From assembly GCF_027625935.1 (NCBI RefSeq), contig NZ_CP115300.1, positions 4,960,001 through 5,024,000 on the forward strand: 64,000 nucleotides of DNA, read 5' to 3'. Shown here piece by piece: positions 35,315-46,687 of the stretch. Within the stretch, counting starts at the first letter, position 1, and each line of letters starts with the position of its first letter. The notes below the pieces were generated by a model. The model saw only the letters and a list, made by a program, of their open reading frames with translations. It searched no databases and was not told where the DNA came from. Both the position numbers and the translations under genes were made by a program. This DNA is from Streptomyces camelliae. Its GTDB lineage: Bacteria > Actinomycetota > Actinomycetes > Streptomycetales > Streptomycetaceae.

Positions 35315-36625
35315 CTACGACGTCCTGTCCAGCAACACCACAGCCACGTCGTCCGTCAGCTCGCCCCCATTGAGCTCACGGACCTCGGTGACCGCGGCCC
35401 GCAACAGCGCCTCTCCCCGCAGCCCCTCGGAGAGCTGCCGGCGGATCATCGACACCATCCCGTCCTGCCCCAGACGCTCACCGCCCGCACCGACCCGGCC
35501 CTCGATCAGCCCGTCGGTGTAGAGCATCAGACTCCACTCGGCCCCGAGCTCCACCTGCATCCGCGGCCACCGGGCCCCGGGCAGCAGCCCGAGCGCGGGC
35601 CCGTTGTTGTCGTACGGCAGCAGTCGCGCGTCCCGCCCGGGACGGGCGAGCAGCGGCGCCGGGTGCCCGGCCAGGCACAGGCCCGCACTCCGCCCGTCCG
35701 GCGCGATGTCCACCGTGCACAGCGTCGCGAAGATCTCCTCGTCGGCGCGCTCGTGCTCCAGCACCTGCTGCAGCGTGCCCAGCAGCTCGTCCCCGCACAG
35801 CCCGGCCAGCGTCAGCGCACGCCAGGCGATGCGCAGCTCCACGCCGAGCGCGGCCTCGTCCGGGCCGTGGCCGCAGACGTCACCGATCATGGCGTGCACC
35901 GTGCCGTCGGGTGTGCGGACGGCGTCGTAGAAGTCGCCGCCGAGCAGGGCCCGCGAGCGGCCGGGGCGGTAGCGGGCGGCGAAGCGCAGCGAGGAGCCGT
36001 CCAGCAGGGGCGTGGGCAGCAGCCCGCGCTCCAGCCGGCGGTTCTCCTGCGCGCGCAGCCGGCCCTCGGCCAGCCGCCGCTCGGCGGTGTCGGAACGTTT
36101 CCGCTCCACCGCGTACCGGATGGCGCGGCTGAGCAGCCGGCCGTCCAGCTCGTCCCGGAAGAGATAGTCCTGGGCGCCCACGCGCACGGCCTCGGCGCCG
36201 CGCTCGGCGTCGGCGGAGGCGGTCAGCGCGAGCACGGCGTGCCGGGGCGCGAGCCGGAGCACGTGCTTGAGCACGGCCAGCTCGTCGTCGGCGTCGCTGC
36301 CGCCCGGCGCGGGCAGGGCGAGGTCCAGCAGGATGCAGTGGACGTCGTCGGTGAGCAGCCGCTCGGCCTCGGTGAGGTTGCGGGCGGTGCGCACCCGGAT
36401 CGGCTTGCCGGACGCGTCCAGCAGTTCGGGCACGATCGGCGAGCCGGCCGGATCGTCCTCGATCAGCAGCAGGGTGAGCGTGGTGCCGGTGCCGCTCGTG
36501 GGCGTGGCGTCGCGGTGGGCCAGCTGGGCCTCTTCCTTGAGGGGGCCGCCGACTGTGGAGGCGGCCTCAGCCTGACCACTCTCCGCGGCCGGGATCGCTC
36601 TCTGCCGCGGTATGGGTACGGGCAT
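35315..36625 (-). CDS. Response regulator fused to PP2C phosphatase (RsbU/SpoIIE type)
   Basis: A 436-residue protein. A receiver domain (about 50-170) shows LTLLLIEDDP, the phosphoacceptor in CILLDLALP and a less typical C-terminal end (YLFRDELDG). A short coiled linker leads to a SpoIIE-type phosphatase domain with metal-binding Asp residues in GGDFYDAV, MIGDVCGHG and ELTDDVAVVLL. Such proteins dephosphorylate anti-anti-sigma factors in partner-switching circuits. ATG 36625 is preferred, with GGAGGGAAGGAA upstream. No sigma or anti-sigma gene is adjacent. Confidence 0.92.
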   Translation of the reverse strand: MPVPIPRQRAIPAAESGQAEAASTVGGPLKEEAQLAHRDATPTSGTGTTLTLLLIEDDPAGSPIVPELLDASGKPIRVRTARNLTEAERLLTDDVHCILLDLALPAPGGSDADDELAVLKHVLRLAPRHAVLALTASADAERGAEAVRVGAQDYLFRDELDGRLLSRAIRYAVERKRSDTAERRLAEGRLRAQENRRLERGLLPTPLLDGSSLRFAARYRPGRSRALLGGDFYDAVRTPDGTVHAMIGDVCGHGPDEAALGVELRIAWRALTLAGLCGDELLGTLQQVLEHERADEEIFATLCTVDIAPDGRSAGLCLAGHPAPLLARPGRDARLLPYDNNGPALGLLPGARWPRMQVELGAEWSLMLYTDGLIEGRVGAGGERLGQDGMVSMIRRQLSEGLRGEALLRAAVTEVRELNGGELTDDVAVVLLDRTS

Positions 36626-36901
36626 CGTCTTGGGTTCCTTCCCTCCCCCCGAGGGCATGGGCGGCGCCGAGGGTCTCGAAGCCACCGACGGGTGACCATA
36701 GCGGCATTGCCCGTCCCGATGGAATGGTGTGAGCCGCGTCGCTCCCGCGCAGGCCGCCGTCATATGCCGCGTTCCGTACCGCAGTTGGACAGGGCGCCGG
36801 ACCACCCGGAATGACGAAGCTCACGTCCTGCCGGGGTTTGGGCGCGAGTGGGCGTGCGGTGGGTCACGTGACCCGTGTCACCGCACACCCCTCCGTGAGG
36901 G

Positions 36902-37999
36902 CTATGCGTCGGGCCGTACGACCCCCAGGATCGGCATCGAGCCGGCGCCCGCGATCGTCACGTTCCGGCCCGGGCGCGGGGCCTGGATGATCGCGCCGTC
37001 GCCGATGTAGAGGGCGACATGGCTGGCGTCGGTGAAGTAGAGGATGAGGTCGCCGGGCCGCATGTCCTTGATGTCGATGTGCTTGAGCTGCTGCCACTGC
37101 TCCTGCGAGGTGCGCGGGATGGGGTGGCCGGCCGCCGCCCAGGCCTGGGAGGTCAGGCCCGAGCAGTCGTACGACTCCGGGCCCTCGGCGCCCCAGACGT
37201 ACGGCTTGCCGAGCTGGGCGGTGGCGAACGCGACGGCCTTCTTGCCCTGCTCGGACGCCTTGCCGTTGATCTCCTTGAGGATGCCGGTGTCCAGCCAGGA
37301 GGTCTGCGCCTGCAGCGCGGCCTGGTCCTCCAGCTGCCGCAGCCGCTCCTGGTCCCGCTTCGCCAGCTCGGACTCCAGCTTCTTGGCGGCGGAGATCTGC
37401 TGCTCGATCTTCTTCTTGGCGGCGGCCTTCGCCTTGCGCTCGGTGTCCAGCTTCTGCCACTGCTCGGCGGCGTCGTCGGCGTACGCCTGCAAGTCGTTCT
37501 GGGTGCGGGTCAGTTCGCCGATCAGGTCCCTCGTCGCCCGCTGGCCCTGGAGCACCAGCCCGGCGCCGTCCAGGACCTGGGCCGGGTCGTCGCTGAGCAG
37601 GAACTGGGCGGTGGGCGGGATGCCTCCGGTGCGGTACTGCTCGCGGGCCGCCGCGCCCGCCTGGTCCTTGAGCCGGTCGAGCTTCTCCTGCCCCTCGACG
37701 ATCTTCTTCGCCAGCGCGACGATCTCGGCGGACTGTTTCTTGGCCTTCTCCTCGGCCGCGTTGTAGGCGTCGGTGGCGACGGCCGCGTCGTGATACAGCC
37801 CGTCGAGCTTCTCGCGGACCTTCTCAAGGTCCTTGCTGGGCGCGGGAGTTGAGGACGGCGAAGGGGAGGGGGCCGGGGAAGGGGACGTACTCGGTGTCGG
37901 TACCGGGGCGGCGAAGGCCGCGCCGGGTGCCGCCAGCGCGGTCACCGCGCAGACCACGGTCACGGCGGCCGTCAGGATGCCGCGCTTGCCCCAGCCCAT
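36902..37999 (-). CDS. Secreted NlpC/P60 peptidoglycan endopeptidase
   Basis: A 365-residue secreted protein. Signal peptide at 1-32 (GILTAAVTVVCAVTALAAPG, cut near AFA). A Ser/Pro spacer is followed by a long coiled coil (about 60-235), then the NlpC/P60 domain with catalytic Cys in YDCSGL, His in SHVALYIG and a third polar residue in DGAIIQAP. This RipA/SwlC-like layout cleaves gamma-D-Glu-mDAP bonds during growth and sporulation. ATG 37999 follows GGGGGTACGG. Confidence 0.93.
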   Translation of the reverse strand: MGWGKRGILTAAVTVVCAVTALAAPGAAFAAPVPTPSTSPSPAPSPSPSSTPAPSKDLEKVREKLDGLYHDAAVATDAYNAAEEKAKKQSAEIVALAKKIVEGQEKLDRLKDQAGAAAREQYRTGGIPPTAQFLLSDDPAQVLDGAGLVLQGQRATRDLIGELTRTQNDLQAYADDAAEQWQKLDTERKAKAAAKKKIEQQISAAKKLESELAKRDQERLRQLEDQAALQAQTSWLDTGILKEINGKASEQGKKAVAFATAQLGKPYVWGAEGPESYDCSGLTSQAWAAAGHPIPRTSQEQWQQLKHIDIKDMRPGDLILYFTDASHVALYIGDGAIIQAPRPGRNVTIAGAGSMPILGVVRPDA

Positions 38000-38173
38000 C
38001 ACCCGTACCCCCAAACTGATTTACCGTCAGTAACTTACCGTATCTGGGGGATCGTGCCACGTCACGGCGCAAAGCGACAGAGGCAGGTGTTTCTCTCCTG
38101 TTCCCCCCTCACCGGCCCCGGTATGACGATCTCCCCGCCGGTGTGACGAACGACGCGCAGAGATCGTTCCTGC

Positions 38174-39135
<962 letters not shown>

Positions 39136-39655
39136 GCCTACGAGGGTAAGGGGGCGGGTACGGCGTCGGCCGGGCTGGAGGTGGGTGCGGCGCCGACCGG
39201 GCCGGACGTGGTGGTTGGCCGGGCCGGGCGTGGTGGTTGCCGGGCCGGGCGTGGTGGTGGCGGTCGGCCGACCGGTGGCGACGGCGGTGCCGGTCGGCGG
39301 GCCGAGCGCCGGCGTCGGCTGGAGGGGCTTGTCGGGCCCGGCCTGGAGTGGTCGGGCCTGGTGTCGGGGTCGGCGGGAGTGGTCTGCCGGGTCGGATGGC
39401 GGGGCCGGCTGTCGTGGCTTGTCGGCCCGGCCTGGAATGGTCGGGCCCGGTGCATGGGTCGGTGGGATCGGCCTGCCGGGCTGGATGGCCGGGCCCGTTG
39501 TCGTGGCCTGCCGGGCTCGGCCTGGAATGGTCGGGCCCAGTGCCGGAGTCGCCGGGAAGCGGTTCGCCGGGCCCGGCGCCGGAGGCGGCGGGAAGCCGCT
39601 CCCCGGGCCGGGCGCCGCAGTCAGTCGGAGCGGCTTGCCCAGCCGGATGCCGGGC
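39136..39655. repeat. Gene-free stretch with degenerate 90-bp tandem repeats
   Basis: No gene is recognised in this 520-bp gap. From 39331 a unit of about 90 bp, beginning GTCGGGCCCGGCCTGGAGTG, is present three times with many changes (39331-39420, 39421-39509, 39510 to about 39600). Before it, GCCGGGCCGGGCGTGGTGGT-like 20-bp units repeat between 39190 and 39265. Confidence 0.8.
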
Positions 39656-40363
39656 TCAGCCGGCGCGGTGTGCCGTGCGGCGGCGCAGGGCTGTGACGAT
39701 GCCGGCGCCCGCGAGGACCAGCGCCGCTGCCGCGCCGGCGATCAGCGGGGTGTTGCCGGAGGCGCCGGTCGAGGCGAGGTGCGTACCGCCGCCCGCGGGT
39801 GACGGGGCGCTGCTCGCCACGGGAGAGGCGGCCGTGCCACCGCCGCTGTGCACCGGGGCCGGGGTGGCGGACGGCGCCGAGGACGCGGGAGCGGTGGGGG
39901 CCGAGGACGCGGGGGCGGTCGGCGTCGGGGAGGCCGAGGAGGAGCCGGCGGGGGCGCAGGTGAAGTTGTCCGGTACGACCACCGGGGGCTTGAGGTCCTC
40001 GTCGACGCTGTCGCCCGCCTTGACGTGGATCACGAAGGTCTGTCCGGCGTGCCAGGTCAGGGGATGCAGGTCGACGCTGACGCCCTGCGCGGTCGGGTGC
40101 TGGATCGTCTGCGTGTCGAGGTCCCGCTCCCCGCCGGGCATGCTCAGCTCAATTTTCAGGGTGAGCGTGGCCGGCGTGCCGGAGGGGTCCTTGTCGGTGA
40201 CCCGGACGACCGGCTTGCCCGAGCTGTCGCAGGCGGGGGCGGCGGAGAAGTCGGCGATGCTGCAGGCGAGCGCGGTCTGGGCGGCGGCGACGGAGAGCGC
40301 GGCCGCGGCGGCTGACGTGCCGACGACACGAGCCGCCCTGGTGAGGTGACGGGAACGGAACAC
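39656..40363 (-). CDS. Sortase-anchored surface protein (LAxTG)
   Basis: A 235-residue protein from GTG 40363 (GAGGACC site). The signal peptide is at about 1-35 (VVGTSAAAAALSVAAAQTALA). The mature part is a beta-rich domain with a pair of cysteines (CSIADF, APACDSS) followed by a Ser/Ala/Pro stalk (about 120-195). It ends with LASTG, a hydrophobic helix and RRRTAHRAG, the arrangement for streptomycete class E sortase (LAxTG) anchoring. The function is unknown; the class resembles small cell-wall proteins near aerial surface proteins. Confidence 0.88.
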   Translation of the reverse strand: MFRSRHLTRAARVVGTSAAAAALSVAAAQTALACSIADFSAAPACDSSGKPVVRVTDKDPSGTPATLTLKIELSMPGGERDLDTQTIQHPTAQGVSVDLHPLTWHAGQTFVIHVKAGDSVDEDLKPPVVVPDNFTCAPAGSSSASPTPTAPASSAPTAPASSAPSATPAPVHSGGGTAASPVASSAPSPAGGGTHLASTGASGNTPLIAGAAAALVLAGAGIVTALRRRTAHRAG

Positions 40364-40655
40364 GCTGGTCCTCGGGGTTCGGTGAGGGGGGGTGACATCC
40401 GACGAGGAAGCGTGTACCGGGGCTGGCCGTGTCCTGTCAAAGGTTGTATCGGCGCAGGTCAAGGCTGGTCCAAGGGTCTCCTCTTGGTGGGTCAAGTACC
40501 CCCACCCCTGCCCCCGAACGGTTGATCGACCCCGGGTCATGATTGAGTAAAGCCGCTTGATCGGGAAATGGCGGGACGCCCGGCCGCTGTTGACTCCCTC
40601 GGAGGCCGAGCCCGGACCTCCGTCCGGCATGCCCGCAGTAAGGAGGAACGCCACG

Positions 40656-41993
40656 GTGAGCCACTACGTCAGCAGGCTCGGGCGACGCTCCCCGGCCGCC
40701 TCCCCCCGGCTCCGGCTGCACCGCCGACCCCGCCGGGTCGCCATGCTCTCCGTGCACACGTCCCCGCTCCACCAGCCCGGCACCGGCGACGCCGGCGGCA
40801 TGAACGTCTACATCGTGGAGCTGGCCCAGCGCCTCGCCGCGCAGGGCATCGAGGTCGAGATCTTCACCCGCGCCACCTCCGGCGGCCTCGCCCCCACCGT
40901 CCAGCTGGCCCCGGGCGTCCTCGTGCGCCATGTCGACGCGGGGCCGTACGAAGGCCTCGCCAAGGAGGACCTGCCCGCCCAGCTGTGCGCCTTCACACAC
41001 GGCGTGATGCAGGCCTGGGCCGGCCACCGCCCCGGCTACTACGACCTCGTCCACTCCCACTACTGGCTCTCCGGCCACGTCGGCTGGCTCGCCGCCCAGC
41101 GCTGGGGCGTGCCCCTGGTGCACGCCATGCACACCATGGCCAAGGTCAAGAACGCCAACCTGGCCGACGGCGACACGCCCGAGCCCGCCGCCCGCGTCAT
41201 CGGTGAGACCCAGATCGTGGCCGCCGCCGACCGGCTCATCGCCAACACGGACGAGGAGGCCGACGAGCTGGTCCGGCACTACGCGGCCGACCCCGCCAAG
41301 GTCGCCGTGGTCCACCCCGGCGTGAACCTCGACCGCTTCCGCCCGGCCGACGGCCGCGCCGCCGCCCGCCTCCGCCTGGGCCTGCCCCAGGACGCCCTGA
41401 TCCCGCTCTTCGCGGGCCGCATACAGCCCCTGAAGGCCCCGGACGTCCTGCTGCGTGCCGTGGCGGTGCTGCTGGACGAGCGCCCCGAGCTGCGCTCGCG
41501 CATCCTCGTCCCGGTCGTCGGCGGCCCGAGCGGCAGCGGCCTCGCCAAGCCGGAGGGCCTGCAGAAGCTCGCCGCACGGCTCGGCATCGCGGACGTCGTA
41601 CGGTTCCGGCCGCCGGTCGGCCAGGAACAGCTCGCGGACTGGTTCCGGGCCGCGTCCGTGCTGGTCATGCCGTCGTACAGCGAGTCGTTCGGGCTGGTCG
41701 CCATAGAGGCGCAGGCGGCCGGTACGCCGGTGCTGGCGGCGTCCGTCGGCGGTCTCCCGGTGGCCGTGCGCGACGGCGAGACCGGCTTCCTCGTGGCGGG
41801 CCACAACCCGGCCGACTACGCGCGCGTGCTGCACCGGTTCGCCGACGAGCCGTCCCTCGCGACGAGCATGGGGCAGGCCGCCGCTCGCCACGCCCAGTCC
41901 TTCGGCTGGGACACGGCGGCCGCCGCCACCGCCGAGGTCTACATGGCCGCGACCCAGTCCCACCGCCGTCGCGTACGCTCCCCCCATGGGTGA
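40656..41993 (+). CDS. mshA: MshA, mycothiol glycosyltransferase
   Basis: A 445-residue GT4 enzyme that transfers GlcNAc from UDP-GlcNAc to inositol 3-phosphate, the first step in mycothiol synthesis. The N-terminal [20 protein letters not shown] and [11 protein letters not shown], and the C-terminal [19 protein letters not shown] (E-x7-E), are characteristic. GTG 40656 has an AAGGAGGAA site. It overlaps the next gene by 8 bp. Confidence 0.97.
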   Translation: MSHYVSRLGRRSPAASPRLRLHRRPRRVAMLSVHTSPLHQPGTGDAGGMNVYIVELAQRLAAQGIEVEIFTRATSGGLAPTVQLAPGVLVRHVDAGPYEGLAKEDLPAQLCAFTHGVMQAWAGHRPGYYDLVHSHYWLSGHVGWLAAQRWGVPLVHAMHTMAKVKNANLADGDTPEPAARVIGETQIVAAADRLIANTDEEADELVRHYAADPAKVAVVHPGVNLDRFRPADGRAAARLRLGLPQDALIPLFAGRIQPLKAPDVLLRAVAVLLDERPELRSRILVPVVGGPSGSGLAKPEGLQKLAARLGIADVVRFRPPVGQEQLADWFRAASVLVMPSYSESFGLVAIEAQAAGTPVLAASVGGLPVAVRDGETGFLVAGHNPADYARVLHRFADEPSLATSMGQAAARHAQSFGWDTAAAATAEVYMAATQSHRRRVRSPHG

Positions 41994-42486
41994 TGTGGAG
42001 AAGGCGGGGCAGATCCTCGAAGGTGCCCTCAAGGACGCCGAACTGGAGTGGGAGAGCCCCGAGCCCGGGAACTACGTGGTCAAACTCCCCGGCACCCGCA
42101 AGCTGTCCACGACGGTCTCCTTCCTGGTGGGCCGTCACTCGCTGTCCCTGAACGCCTTCGTCGTCCGCCACCCCGACGAGAACGAGCCCGGCGTCCACCG
42201 CTGGCTCCTGGAGCGCAACCTCAAGCTGTACGGCGTCAGTTACGCCGTGGACCGCCTCGGCGACATCTACGTCACCGCCCGCCTCCCCCTCGCCTCCGTC
42301 ACCCCCGACGAGATCGACCGCCTCCTCGGCCAGGTCCTGGAAGCGGCCGACGGCGCCTTCAACACCCTGCTGGAGCTGGGCTTCGCCTCTTCCATCCGCA
42401 AGGAGTACGCCTGGCGGGTGTCCCGGGGCGAGTCCACGCGCAACCTGGACGCGTTCCGCCATCTGATCGAGCGCCCGGCCGACTGA
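41986..42486 (+). CDS. YbjN-domain protein
   Basis: A 166-residue protein of the YbjN/type III secretion chaperone-like fold ([34 protein letters not shown]). It overlaps mshA by 8 bp, an arrangement I recall as conserved in actinomycetes. The role is unknown; chaperone-like binding is suggested by the fold. Confidence 0.88.
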   Translation: MGDVEKAGQILEGALKDAELEWESPEPGNYVVKLPGTRKLSTTVSFLVGRHSLSLNAFVVRHPDENEPGVHRWLLERNLKLYGVSYAVDRLGDIYVTARLPLASVTPDEIDRLLGQVLEAADGAFNTLLELGFASSIRKEYAWRVSRGESTRNLDAFRHLIERPAD

Positions 42487-42492
42487 CGGTCG

Positions 42493-43302
42493 CTACGACG
42501 ACCGGCGCGAACTGACCCGGTAGCGCCCCGGAGTGACCCCGACCAGCTTCTTGAAGTGCCGGGTGAGATGGGCCTGGTCGCAGAAGCCGGTCGCCGCCGC
42601 CACCTCGCCCGGCGCCTGCCCGTCCAGCAGCAGCCGCCGGGCCCGCCCGACCCGCCGTGACATGAGGTACTGGTGCGGTGCGATGCCGTAAGCGGCGCTG
42701 AACGCCCGTACCAGATGGGCGGGGTGGGCGTGCAGCAGCCGCGCGGCCTCCTCCAGCCGCATCCCGTCGACGACCCGGGCGTCCAGCAGCTCGCGCAGCC
42801 GTCCGGCGAGGAGCGGATCGCTCCGGTGCGCGGACGTACCGCCCCGGCCCCGCAGATGGTCCCGCAACCGCTCCCCGACGAGGGTCAGCCGGCTCTCCGC
42901 CTCCAGCTCGTCGCCGGGCCGGGCGAGGGCGGAGTGCAGCTGCCCGACGCGCCGCCGCAGCAGGGGGTCGACGAGATCGGGCCGGTCGACGGCGGGGCCG
43001 ATGAGGTCGGCACCGAGCCGGCTGGTGTCGAGGTACAGCACCCGCTTGCGGAAGCCCTGCGGGGTGGCGGGGGAGCCGTTGTGCGGGACGTGCGGCGGCA
43101 GCAGGGTCACGGTGCCGAGCGGGGTTCCGTGCTCGTGCCGGTCCAGCTCGTACCGTACGGCCCCGTCGTCCACGATGAGCAGCGTCCAGACGTCATGGAC
43201 GTGCATCGGATAGGCGTACTCGGTGAATCGGGCGTGGAAGACCTCCACGACACCCGGGACCCGTGGGCGCCAGGCGGAGACGTCCGGCTGAGCTGCGGCC
43301 AC
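42493..43302 (-). CDS. AraC-family regulator
   Basis: A 269-residue regulator with an N-terminal cupin-like sensing domain (VVEVFHARFTEYAYPMHVHD) and two C-terminal HTH motifs (RLEEAARLLHAHPAHLVRAF; GEVAAATGFCDQAHLTRHFK). The start is uncertain: GTG 43302 is listed, and a TTG at 43317 would add five residues; no clear ribosome site is seen for either. Divergent from a DUF2000 gene, its probable target. Confidence 0.9.
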   Translation of the reverse strand: MAAAQPDVSAWRPRVPGVVEVFHARFTEYAYPMHVHDVWTLLIVDDGAVRYELDRHEHGTPLGTVTLLPPHVPHNGSPATPQGFRKRVLYLDTSRLGADLIGPAVDRPDLVDPLLRRRVGQLHSALARPGDELEAESRLTLVGERLRDHLRGRGGTSAHRSDPLLAGRLRELLDARVVDGMRLEEAARLLHAHPAHLVRAFSAAYGIAPHQYLMSRRVGRARRLLLDGQAPGEVAAATGFCDQAHLTRHFKKLVGVTPGRYRVSSRRSS

Positions 43303-43351
43303 GCAAAGAACGTACAAGACCGCCCGCCCGGCGGCGCGGCAGTCTCAGTCC

Positions 43352-43777
43352 ATGAACACCGAACCGATCCGCTTCGACACGAAGATCGCCGTACTGCTCC
43401 GCGAGGACCTGGAGCCCTGGCAGCGCCTCAATGTGACCGCGTTCCTGGTCAGCGGCCTGGGCAGCGAGATCGAGGAGGTGATCGGGGAGCCGTACGAGGA
43501 CGCGGACGGGGTGTCGTACCTGCCGATGTTCCGCCAGCCGGTCCTGGTCTTCGAGGGTACGAAGGAGACCCTGAAGGCGGCCCACACAAGGGTGTTGAAC
43601 CGCGCCCTGCCCCGCGCGGTCTTCACGGCGGACCTCTTCACGACGGGCAACGACCGCGACAACCGCGCGGCGGTACGGGCCGTGCCGACGGCCGAGCTGG
43701 ACCTCGTGGGGCTGGCGGTGTACGGCCCCCGGAACGGGGTGGACAAGGTGCTGAAGGGGGCCCGGATGCACCCGTGA
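43352..43777 (+). CDS. DUF2000 protein
   Basis: A 141-residue protein of the DUF2000 family (peptidyl-tRNA hydrolase-like fold): FDTKIAVLLREDLEPWQRLN, then VLVFEGTKETLKAAHTRVLN. Genes of this family are often divergent from AraC regulators, as here (49 bp gap). Function unknown. Confidence 0.88.
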   Translation: MNTEPIRFDTKIAVLLREDLEPWQRLNVTAFLVSGLGSEIEEVIGEPYEDADGVSYLPMFRQPVLVFEGTKETLKAAHTRVLNRALPRAVFTADLFTTGNDRDNRAAVRAVPTAELDLVGLAVYGPRNGVDKVLKGARMHP

Positions 43778-43806
43778 GGTGACCCGCGCCCCCTGGCACG
43801 TCGCGG

Positions 43807-44283
43807 TCAGTGCTGGAACTGGCCCGGCTGGTAGTCGCCGGCGGGCATCCGGACGATGACGTTCAGGCGGTTGTACGCGTTGATGAGCGCGACCAGCGTC
43901 ATCAGGCCGAAGAGCTGGTTCTCGTCGTAGTGCTTGGCGGCGTTCGCCCACACGTCGTCCGGGACACCACCGGCCGCGTCGGCGATCCGGGTGCCCTCCT
44001 CCACCAGCTCCAGGGCGGCCCGCTCGGCCTCGGAGAACACCTTGGCCTCCCGCCACACCGCGACGAGGTGCAGCCGCTGCTCGGTCTCACCGGCGGCGCG
44101 CGCGTCCTTGGTGTGCATGTCGGTGCAGAACCCGCAGCCGTTGATCTGGCTGGCCCGGATCTTCACCAGTTCCTGAGTGGCGGCGGGGAGCCCGGACTCC
44201 ACGACCACCTGGCCCACCGCGTTCAGGTGCTTGATCGCCCGGCCGGCGAGCGGGTTGCCGAAGAGGTTCAGACGCGGTTCCAT
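43807..44283 (-). CDS. AhpD-like carboxymuconolactone decarboxylase family protein
   Basis: A 158-residue helical protein with the redox motif C-G-F-C-T-D-M-H (CxxCxxxH) preceded by a conserved Glu (ATQELVKIRASQINGC). This fits the peroxidase-type alkylhydroperoxidase D subfamily. It is convergent with the DUF2000 gene and otherwise isolated. Confidence 0.9.
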   Translation of the reverse strand: MEPRLNLFGNPLAGRAIKHLNAVGQVVVESGLPAATQELVKIRASQINGCGFCTDMHTKDARAAGETEQRLHLVAVWREAKVFSEAERAALELVEEGTRIADAAGGVPDDVWANAAKHYDENQLFGLMTLVALINAYNRLNVIVRMPAGDYQPGQFQH

Positions 44284-44403
44284 GATCTACTCCTGTGTCC
44301 TCGGTGCTGACTACACCCGTCTGACGCCGGGGGATGCCGGGATGTGACATGGCGAGAGGCGATGTGACGGCAGTCACGCGTGGAGCGCTGCGCTCGGCGC
44401 CGC

Positions 44404-44682
44404 TCAGTCACGCCGGGCGGAGAACAGGCGCGCCACCACGGCCAGCACCAGCCCGGCCGCGAGGAGATAGAGGCCGAGACGTCCTTCGGACACTGCCGGT
44501 GACCACACCCGCCAGGCCGACGGGCTGTAGCTGTCGGCTGCCAGGTAGGACCCGTAGGAGGAAGAGGAGAGCGTAAGAGGCGTACCGGTCCGGCTGCGTA
44601 TCCACAGCAGAGCGCCTATGACGGCGCAGGTCGCGGATACGGCATACAGGGCTGTGGTGCAGCGCGAGGCGGGTCTGCTCAC
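44404..44682 (-). CDS. Small two-helix membrane protein
   Basis: A 92-residue protein with membrane segments at about 8-27 (LYAVSATCAVIGALLWI) and 65-87 (LGLYLLAAGLVLAVVARLF), joined by a Ser/Tyr-rich loop. GTG 44682 has a GAGGAAG site. No family is recognised. Confidence 0.75.
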   Translation of the reverse strand: MSRPASRCTTALYAVSATCAVIGALLWIRSRTGTPLTLSSSSYGSYLAADSYSPSAWRVWSPAVSEGRLGLYLLAAGLVLAVVARLFSARRD

Positions 44683-44859
44683 GGGTTCTTCCTCACCTTG
44701 GTCAGATCAGCGGTGGGCGGGACGTCCAGGTGTGCCGTACGCAACCCCGGCCAGGCAAACGGGTGTATCACGCACGCCTCGGGGACGAGCCTCTCCCTGT
44801 CCGTCTGCCGTGCCGCCGAAGCTACGAACGACCCGCTTCGAACGCAGGATGAGGAGACG

Positions 44860-46674
44860 ATGATGCAGAGGACGGCGTCTGGGCGCGCACGAAGACGGCG
44901 CGCTCGCCTGTGGGGAGGGCTGCTGGCCCTGAGCGCCGCCGCCCTGGGATTCGGCGGGCCGTCCGCGGCCGCGCAGGCCGGCCAGGACGTCAAGATCTCC
45001 GACCACCAGTACGTCCGCGATGACGGGGGCAGCGACCCGACGATCGCCGCGTGCTCGGTCAACAAGCGCCAGCAGAACGAGCCGACGACCACGGTCGCGC
45101 CCCACAACCGGCAGCTGCTGACCGCCGGCGCCAATGACTACTGCGCGGCGGCGACGACCGGAGGGTCGGCCTGGGCCGGGTTCTACTACTCCGCCGACGG
45201 CGGGCAGTCGTGGACCGACAGCCTGCTGCCCGGCTACCCGACGGACACCTCGGCCGAGGGCCAGGCCTCGCCGATGTACCAGATGCACGAGAACCAGGCC
45301 GGCGACCCCGTCCAGGCCTGGGACAACAACGGGCACCTGTACTACGCGACCATCGCGGACAACCTCACGAGCAATCCCAACGCGTCGCTCTTCGTCTCGC
45401 GCTACGACTGGACCTCCGGCCCGAAGCCCAACCACCGATACACCACGCTCGTCGCCCGGTCCACCCCGGTCCAGGACTTCCGCGGACTCTTCCAGGACAA
45501 GCCTGCGCTGGAGGTCGACCGCGGTGCCGACAGCCCGAACGCCGGCAACATCTACGTCTGCTGGACCCGCTTCACCGGCCCGAACTCCCCGAACGCCGTG
45601 TATGTGGCCCGCTCGACCGACCAGGGCCGCACGTTCACCACGAACAGGGTCACCAATTCCGTGACCGCGTCCGACATCTGCGACGTCACGGTCACCCGCA
45701 ACGGCAGCGTCTACGTCAGCTGGCACCAGCTGGCGGCGAACGGCCTGGGCAACAGCTCCATCGGCTGGGTGAAGTCGACCGACGGCGGGCGCTCGTTCAC
45801 CAGGCCGAGGGTCGCCACGTCCTACGTCGGCTGGCAGGCGCTGGACCAGACAGTGTTGCCCGGCACCGATCCCCGTGACTGCGGTGACGGCCCCCTCGCC
45901 TGCCAGTCCGGCTATACGTTCGCCCGCGTAGGCAGCCAGGTCCGCCTGGCCGCCGACCCCACCTCCGCCGGTAACCCCGACGAGGTCTTCCTGGTCTACG
46001 ACGGCACGGTGCCCGGTTCGCAGACACCGACCGGGACGACGTACGGAACCGTCGGCAGGGGAACCGGAAGCCAGGACGCGCTCTACTTCATGCGGACAGG
46101 TGACGGCGGCGCGACCTGGAGCAGCCCGCAGCGCATCGACCCGCAGGCGAAGGGCCACCAGTTCCTCCCCGACATCGCCGCCGACTCGGGCCGGCTGCAC
46201 GTCGTCTGGCAGGACAGCCGGGACGACACCGCGAGCGGGCCGGGAGGCGGGGACTTCCGTACGGTGCCGGTCTCCAACCGCTGGGTGAGCGACAACCCGC
46301 CGGGTTCCGTGTCGACCGGAACAGGCCTGGACACCTACTACGCGACCTCGTCGGACTCCGGAGGGAGCTGGGCGGTCAACAAGGTGTCCACCCAGTCGAC
46401 CATGCCGCAGTACGAGCAGTTCACCGACGCCGACGAGCCGTTCTTCGGCGACTACAACTACATCGCCGCGTCGGGTCCGACCGCGTTCCTGGCCTGGACC
46501 GACCAGCGCGACACCGTCCCCGGCACCGACCCGAGGTACCCGGCGGCCGAGGGGACGGACGGGTTCGATGTGCACCAGTGCCGTACCCAGAACCCGGACG
46601 GCACCTGGGGACCGGACACCTGCCTTGACGCGGGCGGGCGGAACCAGAACATCTACGGGGCAGTGGTGGGCTGA
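44860..46674 (+). CDS. Secreted beta-propeller protein (sialidase/BNR-like)
   Basis: A 604-residue exported protein. The first 40 residues form a twin-arginine-like or Sec signal (GRARRRRARLWGGLLALSAA, cut near AAQA). Five Asp-box repeats (S-x-D-x-G-x-x-W/F) are visible: SADGGQSW, STDQGRTF, STDGGRSF, TGDGGATW and SSDSGGSW, marking a six-bladed propeller of the sialidase superfamily. No full sialidase active site (FRIP and Arg triad) is seen, so the enzymatic role is unclear; carbohydrate binding or hydrolysis is possible. Confidence 0.87.
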   Translation: MMQRTASGRARRRRARLWGGLLALSAAALGFGGPSAAAQAGQDVKISDHQYVRDDGGSDPTIAACSVNKRQQNEPTTTVAPHNRQLLTAGANDYCAAATTGGSAWAGFYYSADGGQSWTDSLLPGYPTDTSAEGQASPMYQMHENQAGDPVQAWDNNGHLYYATIADNLTSNPNASLFVSRYDWTSGPKPNHRYTTLVARSTPVQDFRGLFQDKPALEVDRGADSPNAGNIYVCWTRFTGPNSPNAVYVARSTDQGRTFTTNRVTNSVTASDICDVTVTRNGSVYVSWHQLAANGLGNSSIGWVKSTDGGRSFTRPRVATSYVGWQALDQTVLPGTDPRDCGDGPLACQSGYTFARVGSQVRLAADPTSAGNPDEVFLVYDGTVPGSQTPTGTTYGTVGRGTGSQDALYFMRTGDGGATWSSPQRIDPQAKGHQFLPDIAADSGRLHVVWQDSRDDTASGPGGGDFRTVPVSNRWVSDNPPGSVSTGTGLDTYYATSSDSGGSWAVNKVSTQSTMPQYEQFTDADEPFFGDYNYIAASGPTAFLAWTDQRDTVPGTDPRYPAAEGTDGFDVHQCRTQNPDGTWGPDTCLDAGGRNQNIYGAVVG

Positions 46675-46687
46675 GCCGACCGTGAAA